Below are positions 43,596 through 51,272 of a stretch of DNA of 64,000 nt, in pieces. Numbering within the stretch: position 1 is the first letter of the stretch; every line of letters starts with the position of its first letter. The notes under the pieces are model-generated. The model saw nothing but the letters and a program-made list of their open reading frames with translations. It was not told where the DNA came from and did not search any database. The DNA is taken from assembly GCA_964633145.1 (NCBI GenBank), contig CAZWFE010000002.1:1-64000 (forward strand). Direction: 5' to 3'. The stretch comes from CAJXSD01 sp964633145 (lineage in GTDB: Bacteria; Pseudomonadota; Alphaproteobacteria; Rhodobacterales; Rhodobacteraceae). A program made the position numbers and the translations under genes.

Positions 43596-44411
43596 CTAAC
43601 GAAAGTCTTGGTCGATCTGTAGCAACGTTTTGTGAAAGGGTAACAAGTCTTCTTGTTTACAAAATCCGGCTGTCCGCGCAATTTTCAATACCTCGCTGCT
43701 AAAGCGACCGATATGTTCATAAACCATGCGGGTGACGCGCGTGGATTGGGGGTGTTCAGACACGGTTCTGGCTGCATATCCAACCCAATGATTGTTTTCA
43801 AACGACGGTACACGCGAAAGAAAGTTGAATGACACAGTCAACGACCCGCGTCGCGACATAATTGCGCTCAGCCCGCCGTCTTGTTGGACGAACAACCCTT
43901 TGAATTCGCGCGTCTTATGATCAATGGGCAGGCCCTGTTGCACAAAGGCTGATTTCGCCTCAAGCCCACGCGCAAAGGTCAAAGACCCGCGGCGGTAGAT
44001 CAGGATTAACCCCTGAACGTAGAGATTTGGATCCACAAAGCTTTTGCGCGTAAAGCGATAAAAACCGGACGGAAAATTATCGCGCGGAACAACCGAACGG
44101 CGCGGGTCGAAAAAGTCGCCCAGTTCTGTTGCCAAAATATCGGCCATATCGGTTTTGACCAGATCGGAAAGCGGTTCCAGTAAAATGCGCGCGTCTACGC
44201 TAAAGCGATCACAAATCTTTGCCAAAATGTCAGGCCGCGGGAAACTTTCGCCCGAAAGATAGCGGTTGAATTGAGTGCGGTTTATATCCAGTTCGCGGCA
44301 TATCGCAGCAACGGCACCAGTTTCACGGCAAAGTGTTTTTAGATTTTCGCCAAAGATAGACCGAATCTGCGCAGGCGATTCGTATCGACGTTTTAATGTT
44401 GTGTTAGCCAT
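43596..44411 (-). CDS. XRE-type helix-turn-helix transcriptional regulator
   Basis: A 271-residue protein with an N-terminal XRE HTH (about residues 15-75: FGENLKTLCRETGAVAAICRELDINRTQFNRYLSGES) and a C-terminal domain of about 190 residues with no assignable signature (GFYRFTRKSFVDPNLYVQGLILIYRRGS). The latter looks like a ligand-binding or dimerisation domain. It precedes the Rieske oxygenase on the same strand. Two GTGTCAGC direct repeats 21 bp apart lie about 90-117 nt upstream of its start codon. Confidence 0.82.
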   Translation of the reverse strand: MANTTLKRRYESPAQIRSIFGENLKTLCRETGAVAAICRELDINRTQFNRYLSGESFPRPDILAKICDRFSVDARILLEPLSDLVKTDMADILATELGDFFDPRRSVVPRDNFPSGFYRFTRKSFVDPNLYVQGLILIYRRGSLTFARGLEAKSAFVQQGLPIDHKTREFKGLFVQQDGGLSAIMSRRGSLTVSFNFLSRVPSFENNHWVGYAARTVSEHPQSTRVTRMVYEHIGRFSSEVLKIARTAGFCKQEDLLPFHKTLLQIDQDFR

Positions 44412-44499
44412 AGCACCCCAAGCCTTGTTTATCGGTTCGCCTTAAAACACACCAATAATAGCTGTTATACACGTCTAGGTGAAAATGTGACGCGTATCC

Positions 44500-44528
44500 G
44501 TGTCAGCTTGACTCAGTACTGTGTCAGC
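44500..44528. promoter_or_regulatory. Direct repeats GTGTCAGC, 21 bp apart
   Basis: GTGTCAGC occurs at 44500-44507 and 44521-44528, two helical turns apart, between the divergent XRE gene and the hypothetical gene at 44637. The spacing suits side-by-side binding of a regulator on one DNA face; the regulator might be the XRE protein itself. Confidence 0.35.
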
Positions 44529-44636
44529 ATAGTTTTAGAACGTCACAAATTGCAACAGGCAAATTGCTTAATCCTTATATGAACTTAGCAAAGATTTTAG
44601 GAATATATCGGTGTGAGGATTTCGAAAGGATGGGGA

Positions 44637-44993
44637 ATGTTTGGGGTTATATTATGGAGTGATCCAGATCGCGAAAAAGCAGTCATTTGGTGTGAAGATC
44701 ACGGGCAATTGGCATTCTATAACGATCATTCAGCGTCTATTTTGCCGTATGCATATGATGTTGGTGATTTGGTCGAATTTAACGTCGAGGAATTAGATGA
44801 TCTGCGCTATGCCAGTGACCTGAGGCTGGTATCGCAACACGAATATCCAACGCTGGCTGCGGCGTTAAAGCGAAAAGATGCAAAACCATCACCAGAAACG
44901 AAAGCACGCACCATGAAGATGCGTGCTGGATCTGGTCAGGTTATCGAATTCAAACGCGCGCCTGTCGAAAACAAATTGGCCTTGGCGCAATAA
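44637..44993 (+). CDS. Hypothetical protein, 118 residues
   Basis: Unrecognised. The N-terminal half (MFGVILWSDPDREKAVIWCEDHGQLAFY ... DVGDLVEFNVEELDDLRYASDLRLV) has the beta-rich layout of a small OB-like or cold-shock-like fold, with VGDLVEF and a basic C-terminal tail (KRKDAKPSPETKARTMKMR). Nucleic-acid binding is conceivable but unproven. AAAGGA stands 7 nt before the ATG at 44637; an earlier GTG in frame is less likely. It converges with ilvN, with a GGCGCAA-TAA-TTGCGCC hairpin spanning its stop codon. Confidence 0.7.
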   Translation: MFGVILWSDPDREKAVIWCEDHGQLAFYNDHSASILPYAYDVGDLVEFNVEELDDLRYASDLRLVSQHEYPTLAAALKRKDAKPSPETKARTMKMRAGSGQVIEFKRAPVENKLALAQ

Positions 44994-44999
44994 TTGCGC

Positions 45000-45557
45000 C
45001 TAGCCACGCGATAGGGCTGCAACACCGGTCCGTGCCATTTCAATCAACCCCAAGGGGCGCATCAATTCCGCAAAAGCGTCAATTTTATCTGATGTGCCTG
45101 TCAACTGAAACACAAAGCTATCCAACGTGCTGTCGACCACATGCGCACGGAAAATATCCGCAAGCCGCAGCGCTTCGACACGTTTTTCACCAGTGCCACC
45201 GACTTTGATCAATGCCAATTCACGTTCAACGACTTGACCTTCGACGGTTAAATCATGAACTTCATGCACGGGGACAATACGGCCAAGCTGTGCCTTGATC
45301 TGTTCTATCACTTGCGGCGTGCCGCGTGTGACGATTGTGATACGGCTTAGGTGACCTGTGTGATCGACCTCGGCGACGGTCAGGCTTTCGATGTTGTATC
45401 CACGTCCGGAAAACAATCCGATTACACGGGCCAAAACGCCGGCTTCATTATCGACCAGAACGGCCAACGTATGGGTTTCATCAATTTCCCCATAATTGGC
45501 GCGCAAATTATAGGCGGAATGCGCGGTGGAACCTTTTTTAATGCGAAGAGCAGACAT
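45000..45557 (-). CDS. ilvN: Acetolactate synthase small (regulatory) subunit
   Basis: A 185-residue regulatory subunit with an N-terminal ACT domain (HTLAVLVDNEAGVLARVIGLFSGRGYNIESL) that binds valine for feedback inhibition, and a C-terminal domain that activates the catalytic subunit. It starts 15 nt after ilvB. Both are downstream of the attenuator at 47.4 kb. Confidence 0.96.
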   Translation of the reverse strand: MSALRIKKGSTAHSAYNLRANYGEIDETHTLAVLVDNEAGVLARVIGLFSGRGYNIESLTVAEVDHTGHLSRITIVTRGTPQVIEQIKAQLGRIVPVHEVHDLTVEGQVVERELALIKVGGTGEKRVEALRLADIFRAHVVDSTLDSFVFQLTGTSDKIDAFAELMRPLGLIEMARTGVAALSRG

Positions 45558-45572
45558 TATCTAAATCCTTAA

Positions 45573-47330
45573 TTAAACCAAAACCGCACCGGATGATCCG
45601 ATAGCGCCTTCAGTTGACGCCTCACCGAGCAGCATTTCATTGTGCGCACGCCCTGACGGAATCATGGGGAAACAGTTTTCATGTTTTTCGACCAAACAGT
45701 CGAAAATGACGGGGCCGTCGTAATTTAGCATTTCCATGATTGCATCATCTAGATCTGCTGGGTCCGAACACAAAATACCCTTGGCGCCAAACGCCTCGGC
45801 CAGTTTTACGAAATCGGGCAGGGCATCAGACCACGAATGGGAATAACGTTCGCCGTGCAGCAATTGTTGCCACTGACGCACCATGCCCAAGCGTTCATTG
45901 TTCAAAATGAATTGCTTAACAGGCAGGTTATATTGGACGGCTGTTCCCATTTCTTGCATGTTCATCAGCCAAGACGCTTCGCCTGCAACGTTGACGACCA
46001 ATGCATCAGGATGCGCGATTTGCACGCCGATTGACGCGGGGAAACCATAGCCCATGGTGCCCAAACCGCCCGATGTCATCCACTGATTTGGGTTTTCAAA
46101 TCCCAAATATTGTGCGGCCCACATTTGGTGTTGGCCAACTTCGGTACAGATGTATCGATCTTTGCGGTGCTTGGTCAGTTCCTCTAGGCGTTGCAGCGCG
46201 TACTGTGGTTTGATTGTTGATCCCTCTTGTTTATAGGACAAACAATTTACCGCACGCCATTCATCAATTTGTTTCCACCACTTAGCAACTGCTTCGGAAT
46301 TGGTTTTGCGACCGCGGGATTTCCAAACCTTTAACAGGTCCTCAAGAACGTGACCAACATCGCCGACGATGGGCATATCTACGCGGATCACCTTGTTAAT
46401 TGACGATGGATCAATATCGATATGTGCCTTTTTCGACTTTGGACTAAAGGCGTCCAAACGCCCTGTAATCCGGTCATCAAACCGTGCGCCGATATTGATC
46501 ATCAGGTCGCAATCATGCATCGCAAGGTTGGCCTCATACAGACCGTGCATGCCCAACATGCCCAACCATTTGTCGCCAGAGGCAGGATAGGACCCCAACC
46601 CCATTAGGGTTGATGTGATTGGAAATCCGGTTGCCTCGACCAGTTCACGCAACAGCTGGCTTGCCGCTGGTCCTGAATTGATCACGCCGCCGCCGGTGTA
46701 AAATACGGGGCGCTCTGCTTTTTCCATGGCTTCGACCAGTTTTGTGATCATATCCATGTCACCTTTTACGGTGGGTTGATAATGGCTGACTTTTACAGCC
46801 TTTTTATCTGTATACGCGGCAGATGCGAATTGTACGTCCTTGGGGATATCAACCAAAACAGGGCCGGGCCGTCCAGAGGTTGCGACATGGAACGCCTCAT
46901 GGATTGTGGCGGCTAGGTTTTTGGTGTCGTTAACCAGCCAGTTATGTTTGGTGCAGGGGCGGGTGATGCCAACTGTATCTGCCTCTTGGAACGCATCCGA
47001 GCCAATCATAAATGTTGGAACCTGTCCGGTTAATACAACCAACGGAATGCTGTCTAGCAACGCATCAGTTAATCCTGTCACTGCATTCGTGGCACCAGGG
47101 CCAGAGGTGACCAAAACAACACCCGGTTTACCGGTTGAACGGGCATAGCCTTCGGCCGCATGTACTGCGCCTTGCTCATGGCGAACCAAGATGTGACGAA
47201 TTTCATTTTGCTGAAAAATTTCATCATAAATCGGTAGCACCGCACCGCCTGGATACCCAAAGACTGTATCCACACCTTGATCTTTCAAGGCTTGGACGAT
47301 CATTTTTGCTCCGATCATTTGACGTGTCAT
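45573..47330 (-). CDS. ilvB: Acetolactate synthase large (catalytic) subunit
   Basis: A 585-residue ThDP/FAD enzyme for the first common step of valine, leucine and isoleucine synthesis. Motifs are FGYPGGAVLPIYDE, RHEQGAVHAAEGYAR (catalytic Glu), GPGATNAVTGL and the late ThDP site region NNERLGMVRQWQQL. GGAGC lies 8 nt before the ATG. A terminator and leader peptide lie in the 5' region, so transcription into ilvB is expected to respond to branched-chain aminoacyl-tRNA. Confidence 0.97.
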   Translation of the reverse strand: MTRQMIGAKMIVQALKDQGVDTVFGYPGGAVLPIYDEIFQQNEIRHILVRHEQGAVHAAEGYARSTGKPGVVLVTSGPGATNAVTGLTDALLDSIPLVVLTGQVPTFMIGSDAFQEADTVGITRPCTKHNWLVNDTKNLAATIHEAFHVATSGRPGPVLVDIPKDVQFASAAYTDKKAVKVSHYQPTVKGDMDMITKLVEAMEKAERPVFYTGGGVINSGPAASQLLRELVEATGFPITSTLMGLGSYPASGDKWLGMLGMHGLYEANLAMHDCDLMINIGARFDDRITGRLDAFSPKSKKAHIDIDPSSINKVIRVDMPIVGDVGHVLEDLLKVWKSRGRKTNSEAVAKWWKQIDEWRAVNCLSYKQEGSTIKPQYALQRLEELTKHRKDRYICTEVGQHQMWAAQYLGFENPNQWMTSGGLGTMGYGFPASIGVQIAHPDALVVNVAGEASWLMNMQEMGTAVQYNLPVKQFILNNERLGMVRQWQQLLHGERYSHSWSDALPDFVKLAEAFGAKGILCSDPADLDDAIMEMLNYDGPVIFDCLVEKHENCFPMIPSGRAHNEMLLGEASTEGAIGSSGAVLV

Positions 47331-47390
47331 CGTTTAGCTCCGTTTTGACAGTCGGACCCTGGGGGCCCATGGTTTTTGTGTAGGGCGAAT

Positions 47391-47415
47391 AAAAAAGCCC
47401 CCGATTTTCGGGGGC
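47391..47415 (-). terminator. ilvB attenuator terminator
   Basis: GCCCCCG pairs with CGGGGGC (7 bp, extended by one A-T) and is followed on the minus strand by TTTTTT. It lies between the leader peptide and ilvB, 61 nt before the ilvB start codon. Confidence 0.88.
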
Positions 47416-47455
47416 GCATGGATTTGGATATGGTTACCGTCACCGATCCATGCGC
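47414..47455 (-). promoter_or_regulatory. Alternative (antiterminator-type) hairpin of the ilv leader
   Basis: GCGCATGGAT, inside the last codons of the leader peptide, is perfectly complementary to ATCCATGCGC, which ends 2 nt into the terminator stem. A ribosome stalled at the valine codons would leave this pairing free and hinder the terminator; a ribosome reaching the stop codon would mask it. Confidence 0.65.
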
Positions 47456-47487
47456 TGTTTTTCGTTCACGACCACAAAGGCTAACAT
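47440..47487 (-). CDS. ilv leader peptide (MLAFVVVNEKQRMDR)
   Basis: A 15-codon reading frame preceded by GGAG 8 nt upstream, with one Leu and three consecutive Val codons (GTG GTC GTG), then a TGA stop 25 nt before the terminator stem. Position, valine run, ribosome site and following terminator make this a classic branched-chain amino acid attenuator. It is too short to be found by ordinary gene callers. Confidence 0.85.
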   Translation of the reverse strand: MLAFVVVNEKQRMDR

Positions 47488-47513
47488 TGTTTCGCTCCTA
47501 ATGTATGGGGTGC

Positions 47514-47542
47514 AACATATGAAACAGATTACAGAAGGTCAA
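47514..47542 (-). promoter_or_regulatory. Predicted sigma-70 promoter of the ilv leader
   Basis: On the minus strand TTGACC (47542-47537) and TATGTT (47519-47514) are separated by exactly 17 nt. The expected start of transcription is near 47507, about 20 nt before the leader start codon. Confidence 0.6.
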
Positions 47543-47726
47543 CAGCCGCAAATGCAAAATCTTGAATAATTTGGAACTTATTTTTGCATTAATTGCTTTG
47601 TGGGGTGAAATTTGGAAATTAAATAACAAAATCCCAACTTTTGAGAAACGAAAATACTGTTAGGCGAATTTTCTGTCCATGGGCTAGGGGCCCGCAACTG
47701 CCCATTTGTCTGCGGTTTTGACAACG

Positions 47727-47755
47727 AAAAAGCCGCGCAGAAAATCTGCGCGGCT
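47727..47755 (-). terminator. Rho-independent terminator of the rpsF-rpsR-rplI operon
   Basis: AGCCGCGCAGA and TCTGCGCGGCT form a perfect 11-bp stem with a 3-nt loop, followed on the minus strand by TTTTCGTT. It lies 26 nt after the rplI stop codon. Confidence 0.85.
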
Positions 47756-47781
47756 CATATTGGTTGCGATTGACGAATGGA

Positions 47782-48372
47782 TTATTCGTCGTCGCCTGCG
47801 CCGTCTTCATCGCTGGCCGCGCCACCGATGTCGTCGAACAATTCTTGGATTTCGAATTCGGCTGCTGCCTCATCCTCTGCCGCTTGTTCTTGGATAGACT
47901 TGCCAGATGCCTGCAGTTCCGCTTCTTCGTTTGAACGTGCAACGTTCAAAACGATAGTTGCGATAACTTCTGGGTGCAGTTTGACAGCCATTTCGTGCAG
48001 ACCCAATTCCTTGACCGGTTTGATCAAAGAGATTTGCTTGCGATCAACGCTAAAGCCATCTGCCGTTGCCGCGTCTGCTGCGTCACGTGGTGTGACAGAG
48101 CCATACAGCGCACCAGCATCAGATGCGGAACGAATCACAATAAATTGCTGTCCGTCCAATTTCGCAGCCAATGCTTCGGCTTCTTTTTTGGTTTCCAAGT
48201 TGCGTGCTTCCAGCTGTGCTTTTTGTGCTTCGAATGCTTTTACGTTTGCATCTGATGCAGTTTGCGCTTTGCCTTGTGGCAACAGATAGTTGCGCGCATA
48301 GCCTGGTTTTACGTCAACGATTTCGCCCATTTGGCCTAGCTTGGCCACGCGTTCCAAAAGGATAACTTGCAT
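47782..48372 (-). CDS. rplI: 50S ribosomal protein L9
   Basis: A 196-residue L9: N-terminal domain MQVILLERVAKLGQMGEIVDVKPGYARNYLLP, a long connecting helix and a C-terminal domain (YGSVTPRDAADA). It carries an acidic C-terminal extension of about 45 residues (EDEAAAEFEIQELFDD ... DEDGAGDDE) seen in alphaproteobacteria. AAGGAG precedes the ATG. It is the last gene of rpsF-rpsR-rplI. Confidence 0.97.
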   Translation of the reverse strand: MQVILLERVAKLGQMGEIVDVKPGYARNYLLPQGKAQTASDANVKAFEAQKAQLEARNLETKKEAEALAAKLDGQQFIVIRSASDAGALYGSVTPRDAADAATADGFSVDRKQISLIKPVKELGLHEMAVKLHPEVIATIVLNVARSNEEAELQASGKSIQEQAAEDEAAAEFEIQELFDDIGGAASDEDGAGDDE

Positions 48373-48384
48373 TTCAAATTCTCC

Positions 48385-48612
48385 TTATTTCACAGCGTAT
48401 GGCAGCAAAGCCAAGAAACGTGCACGTTTGATGGCGCGGGCCAACTCACGTTGTTTTTTAGCGGATACTGCAGTGATGCGCGAAGGTACAATTTTGCCAC
48501 GCTCTGAGATATAGCGCTGAAGCAATTTTGTATCTTTATAGTCGATTGCTGGTGCGTTATCGCCCGAGAATGGGCACACTTTACGACGACGGAAAAATGG
48601 TTTGTTTGCCAT
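48385..48612 (-). CDS. rpsR: 30S ribosomal protein S18
   Basis: A 75-residue basic protein with the S18 features RRRKVCPFSG, IDYKDTKLLQRYISERGKI and AISAKKQRELARAIKRARFL-type helix (here TAVSAKKQRELARAIKRAR). It forms a dimer with S6, whose gene is immediately upstream. AAAGGA precedes the start. Confidence 0.97.
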   Translation of the reverse strand: MANKPFFRRRKVCPFSGDNAPAIDYKDTKLLQRYISERGKIVPSRITAVSAKKQRELARAIKRARFLALLPYAVK

Positions 48613-48629
48613 GATTTAGATCCTTTGCC

Positions 48630-48986
48630 TTATGCGCGGCGTTCGCGGCGTTCGCCACGGTCGTCACGTTTTTGCATTTGTACCGAAGGACCTTCGGCAT
48701 GTTCATCAACACGGATTGTCATAACGCGCATTACGTCTTCGTGCAGACGCATCAGGCGTTCCATTTCCTGTACCGCAGATGATGGCGCATCTGTGCGCAA
48801 GAACGCATAGTGACCTTTGCGGTTTTTGTTGATTTTATAGGCCATCGTTTTGACACCCCAGTATTCAGAATCAATCACGTTGCCGCCATTGTCTTTCAAT
48901 ACTGCTGAGAAGTGTTCGATCAGGCCCTCTGCCTGCGCGTTGGACAAGTCCTGACGCGAAATAAAGACATGCTCATATAAAGGCAT
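48630..48986 (-). CDS. rpsF: 30S ribosomal protein S6
   Basis: A 118-residue protein beginning MPLYEHVFISRQDLSNAQAE, with MAYKINKNRKGHYAFL and a basic disordered tail (KRDDRGERRERRA). The start is fixed by GGAGC 6 nt upstream and by family length. First gene of the S6-S18-L9 operon. Confidence 0.97.
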   Translation of the reverse strand: MPLYEHVFISRQDLSNAQAEGLIEHFSAVLKDNGGNVIDSEYWGVKTMAYKINKNRKGHYAFLRTDAPSSAVQEMERLMRLHEDVMRVMTIRVDEHAEGPSVQMQKRDDRGERRERRA

Positions 48987-49502
48987 GTAAGCTCCATTCA
49001 TATATGGGCGCGTTTCAAAGGGTTTGGGCGTATCTTTTCCGCACCCACCCACGAGAGACCGCGCAATTAACATTTTTGCGGAAAAGTTGGGGTGCAATGC
49101 CATGAATTGGGCCAAAGTGCAATGCAAAACTTACCATTTACTTGGGGTCGGTTTTGCGGCGGCTGCAATCGCGGCCAAGGTGCCATGTTATTTTCACAAA
49201 TCAATCCGTTTCTGGTCTTATTCTTGCCGCATCAGCTGATTATTCAATGTGCATCGGGCTGATGTTCGAATTATAGGTGATGTTACGCTAAGGTCGCGAC
49301 CAATGTTGCGTGGGGATGCGGTAAAAAATTCTAGGGCGCAGGCAGGCGTAACATCACCAAATAACCCACCAAAGTTTGTAGAATATAATCACGAAACGCG
49401 CTGATTTTCGCCGTGATTTGCGACAGGGTGCATTTTCACCTTGCAAATCGTGTGCAAGCGGCCGAAAACACATCAAAGCAAATGTTTCGGATGGGGGCGA
49501 CC
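48987..49502. other. 516-nt intergenic region between rpsF and the bactofilin gene
   Basis: No credible gene. It must contain the rpsF promoter (minus) and the bactofilin promoter (plus). The only distinct structure is a perfect 13-bp inverted repeat at 49276-49358 enclosing a GGTCGCGACC palindrome, listed separately. A 71-codon open frame at 49024 lacks a ribosome site and known similarity. Confidence 0.6.
49276..49358. repeat. 83-nt element bounded by perfect 13-bp inverted repeats
   Basis: GGTGATGTTACGC (49276-49288) and GCGTAACATCACC (49346-49358) are exact reverse complements 57 nt apart. Inside lie a 10-bp palindrome GGTCGCGACC (49292-49301) and a possible inner TGCG/CGCA pairing. It could be a structured RNA, a protein-binding looped site or a small inverted-repeat element; no T run follows. 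Confidence 0.6.
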
Positions 49503-49808
49503 ATGGCAAAATCTTTTTTCAGTTCAGACATAACCATTGATGGGGAAATCCGCTCAAAGGGCGATATCGAAATTGACGGATCAGTCAAAGGCAAGGTTCA
49601 GGCCGCCGCAATCAGCGTTTTGGGCGCGGGACGCCTAGAGGGCACTGTTGAATGCACAAACCTGTCCATTGATGGCGAATTGCAGGGCGCAGTCTCTGCG
49701 ACTGATGTGACCGTTGCAAGTACTGGTGTGGTGGTTGCCGATATTTCATACAACACTATATCAACCTCCAAGGGCGCCAAGATCCAAGGTCAGCTTAAGG
49801 TTAGATAA
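49503..49808 (+). CDS. Bactofilin family cytoskeletal protein
   Basis: A 101-residue protein composed almost wholly of a bactofilin beta-helix (about residues 10-98), with the repeated pattern DITIDGEIRSKGDIEIDGSVKG ... TVECTNLSIDGELQG. Bactofilins self-assemble into nucleotide-free filaments that localise cell-wall enzymes. A GGGGG stretch is 7 nt before the ATG at 49503; the upstream in-frame start adds 30 residues with no support. It is monocistronic, with its own terminator. Confidence 0.9.
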   Translation: MAKSFFSSDITIDGEIRSKGDIEIDGSVKGKVQAAAISVLGAGRLEGTVECTNLSIDGELQGAVSATDVTVASTGVVVADISYNTISTSKGAKIQGQLKVR

Positions 49809-49835
49809 CCGCGGACCGCACGTCCTAAAGAACAA

Positions 49836-49859
49836 GCGGCGCATCTGCGCCGTTTTTTG
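49836..49859 (+). terminator. Rho-independent terminator of the bactofilin gene
   Basis: CGGCGC and GCGCCG pair around an ATCT loop and are followed by TTTTTTG. It lies 28 nt after the stop codon. Confidence 0.85.
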
Positions 49860-49881
49860 TGTGTCACGATAGGGGCAAAAC

Positions 49882-50928
49882 ATGGTGGATAAATCGACAT
49901 TGGAACATTGTTTGTCACAGGTCACGGATCCTGTGTCAGGGCAAAATATTGTGCAGGCTGGTTTGGTGCGCGGACTGACCCAAGATGGCGGCAAAATTCA
50001 ATTTGTGCTTGAGGTCAATCCAGACCATGCACCGAAATACGCCGAAACCTTGGCCTTGGCTGAGCAAGCCTTGATGACATTAGACGGCGTGGATGCAGCC
50101 AAGGGGATTTTGACCGGGCACAAAACGGCACCCGAGCCGCCCAGTTTGAAACCGAAAGCGACCGCATCTGGTCCAGCGGCCGTGCCAAATGTGAAACGTG
50201 TGATTGCCATTGCCTCGGGCAAGGGGGGGGTTGGTAAATCGACCCTGTCTGCCAATTTGGCCTGTGCCGCTGCCAAAATGGGACTAAAGGTGGGATTGCT
50301 GGATGCTGATGTTTACGGGCCGTCCCAACCCCAGATGCTGGGGGTCAGCAAACGGCCTGCCAGCCCGGATGGCAAAACGATCATTCCGTTGACGGCGCAT
50401 GGTGTGACGATGATGTCGATTGGCCTGATGATGCAGCCCGATCAGGCGATTGTCTGGCGTGGGCCAATGTTGATGGGCGCGCTGCAACAGTTGCTGTTTC
50501 AGGTGGATTGGGGTGAACTGGATGTGTTGTTCGTCGATTTGCCACCTGGCACTGGCGATGTACAGATTACATTGGCGCAAAAGGCGCAGGTCGCCGGCGC
50601 TATCGTGGTGTCAACACCGCAGGATGTCGCCTTGATTGATGCACGCAAGGGCATTGATATGTTTGACAAAGTGAATGTTCCGATCCTTGGATTAGTTGAA
50701 AACATGTCCACGCATATCTGCAGTAATTGCGGCCACGAAGAACATATTTTCGGTCATGGCGGCGTGGCGGCCGAGGCTGCAAAAATGGGTGTCCCATTCC
50801 TGGGCGAAGTGCCATTGCACCTTGATGTCCGTTTGGCATCAGATCAGGGCGAACCCATTGTTGTTCGCGACCCCGATGGACCGCAAGCAGCAGCGTTTAT
50901 CAATATTGCAAAACGTATTTTAACGTAG
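49882..50928 (+). CDS. Mrp/ApbC family iron-sulfur carrier P-loop ATPase
   Basis: A 348-residue protein: an N-terminal MIP18-like domain (1-80), an Ala/Pro linker, and a deviant Walker A GKGGVGKS (113-120), then DADVYGPSQPQMLG, DLPPGTGDVQ and the cluster-ligating CSNC motif. Mrp proteins bind and transfer 4Fe-4S clusters, for example to apoproteins of respiratory or biosynthetic enzymes. The start codon follows the bactofilin terminator by 22 nt, so its promoter must be very close or shared. Confidence 0.93.
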   Translation: MVDKSTLEHCLSQVTDPVSGQNIVQAGLVRGLTQDGGKIQFVLEVNPDHAPKYAETLALAEQALMTLDGVDAAKGILTGHKTAPEPPSLKPKATASGPAAVPNVKRVIAIASGKGGVGKSTLSANLACAAAKMGLKVGLLDADVYGPSQPQMLGVSKRPASPDGKTIIPLTAHGVTMMSIGLMMQPDQAIVWRGPMLMGALQQLLFQVDWGELDVLFVDLPPGTGDVQITLAQKAQVAGAIVVSTPQDVALIDARKGIDMFDKVNVPILGLVENMSTHICSNCGHEEHIFGHGGVAAEAAKMGVPFLGEVPLHLDVRLASDQGEPIVVRDPDGPQAAAFINIAKRILT

Positions 50929-50939
50929 CTGGGGTATCA

Positions 50940-51224
50940 TCACGCGGCGGGGATATACCGAATATCCCTGACCGCTGTATCACCCAATTCACGCAGTGCG
51001 GCGACGTAATCGTCAGATTCAAATCCTGCGATTGCAGTTTCTAAATCATCCCATTCGATCACAACTGTTCGTGTTGCTTTGCCCTGTTCCAGTGTTTTTA
51101 CGGGCAGTCCACGGGCGATAAACCTGCCACCTGCTTTTTGGATGGCAGGGCCTGCCAATTGTGCATAGGCTGCCAATGCAGCCTGGTCACGGATTTCATG
51201 ATAAACGACGACTTGATAAATCAT
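50940..51224 (-). CDS. DUF1330 family protein
   Basis: A 94-residue protein of the DUF1330 dimeric alpha/beta-barrel fold: MIYQVVVYHEIRDQAALAAYAQLAGPAIQKAGGRFIARG, then VVIEWDDLETAIAGFESDDY. The function of the family is unknown. It converges on mrp and is separate from the exported gene further upstream. Confidence 0.88.
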   Translation of the reverse strand: MIYQVVVYHEIRDQAALAAYAQLAGPAIQKAGGRFIARGLPVKTLEQGKATRTVVIEWDDLETAIAGFESDDYVAALRELGDTAVRDIRYIPAA

Positions 51225-51272
51225 GGCAATGATCCGATCAAAAACAGTGGTGTTTGGTTGGAACTGTGGGGC

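Noticed and set aside
44984..45000. GGCGCAA-TAA-TTGCGCC hairpin as a terminator between the 44637 gene and ilvN
   Set aside because: Only a 3-nt loop and no T run on either strand; mentioned with the gene but too weak to list as a terminator.
49024..49239. 71-codon open frame between rpsF and the bactofilin gene
   Set aside because: No ribosome site, odd composition rich in Cys/His/Trp, and no recognisable similarity; it overlaps the rpsF promoter region.
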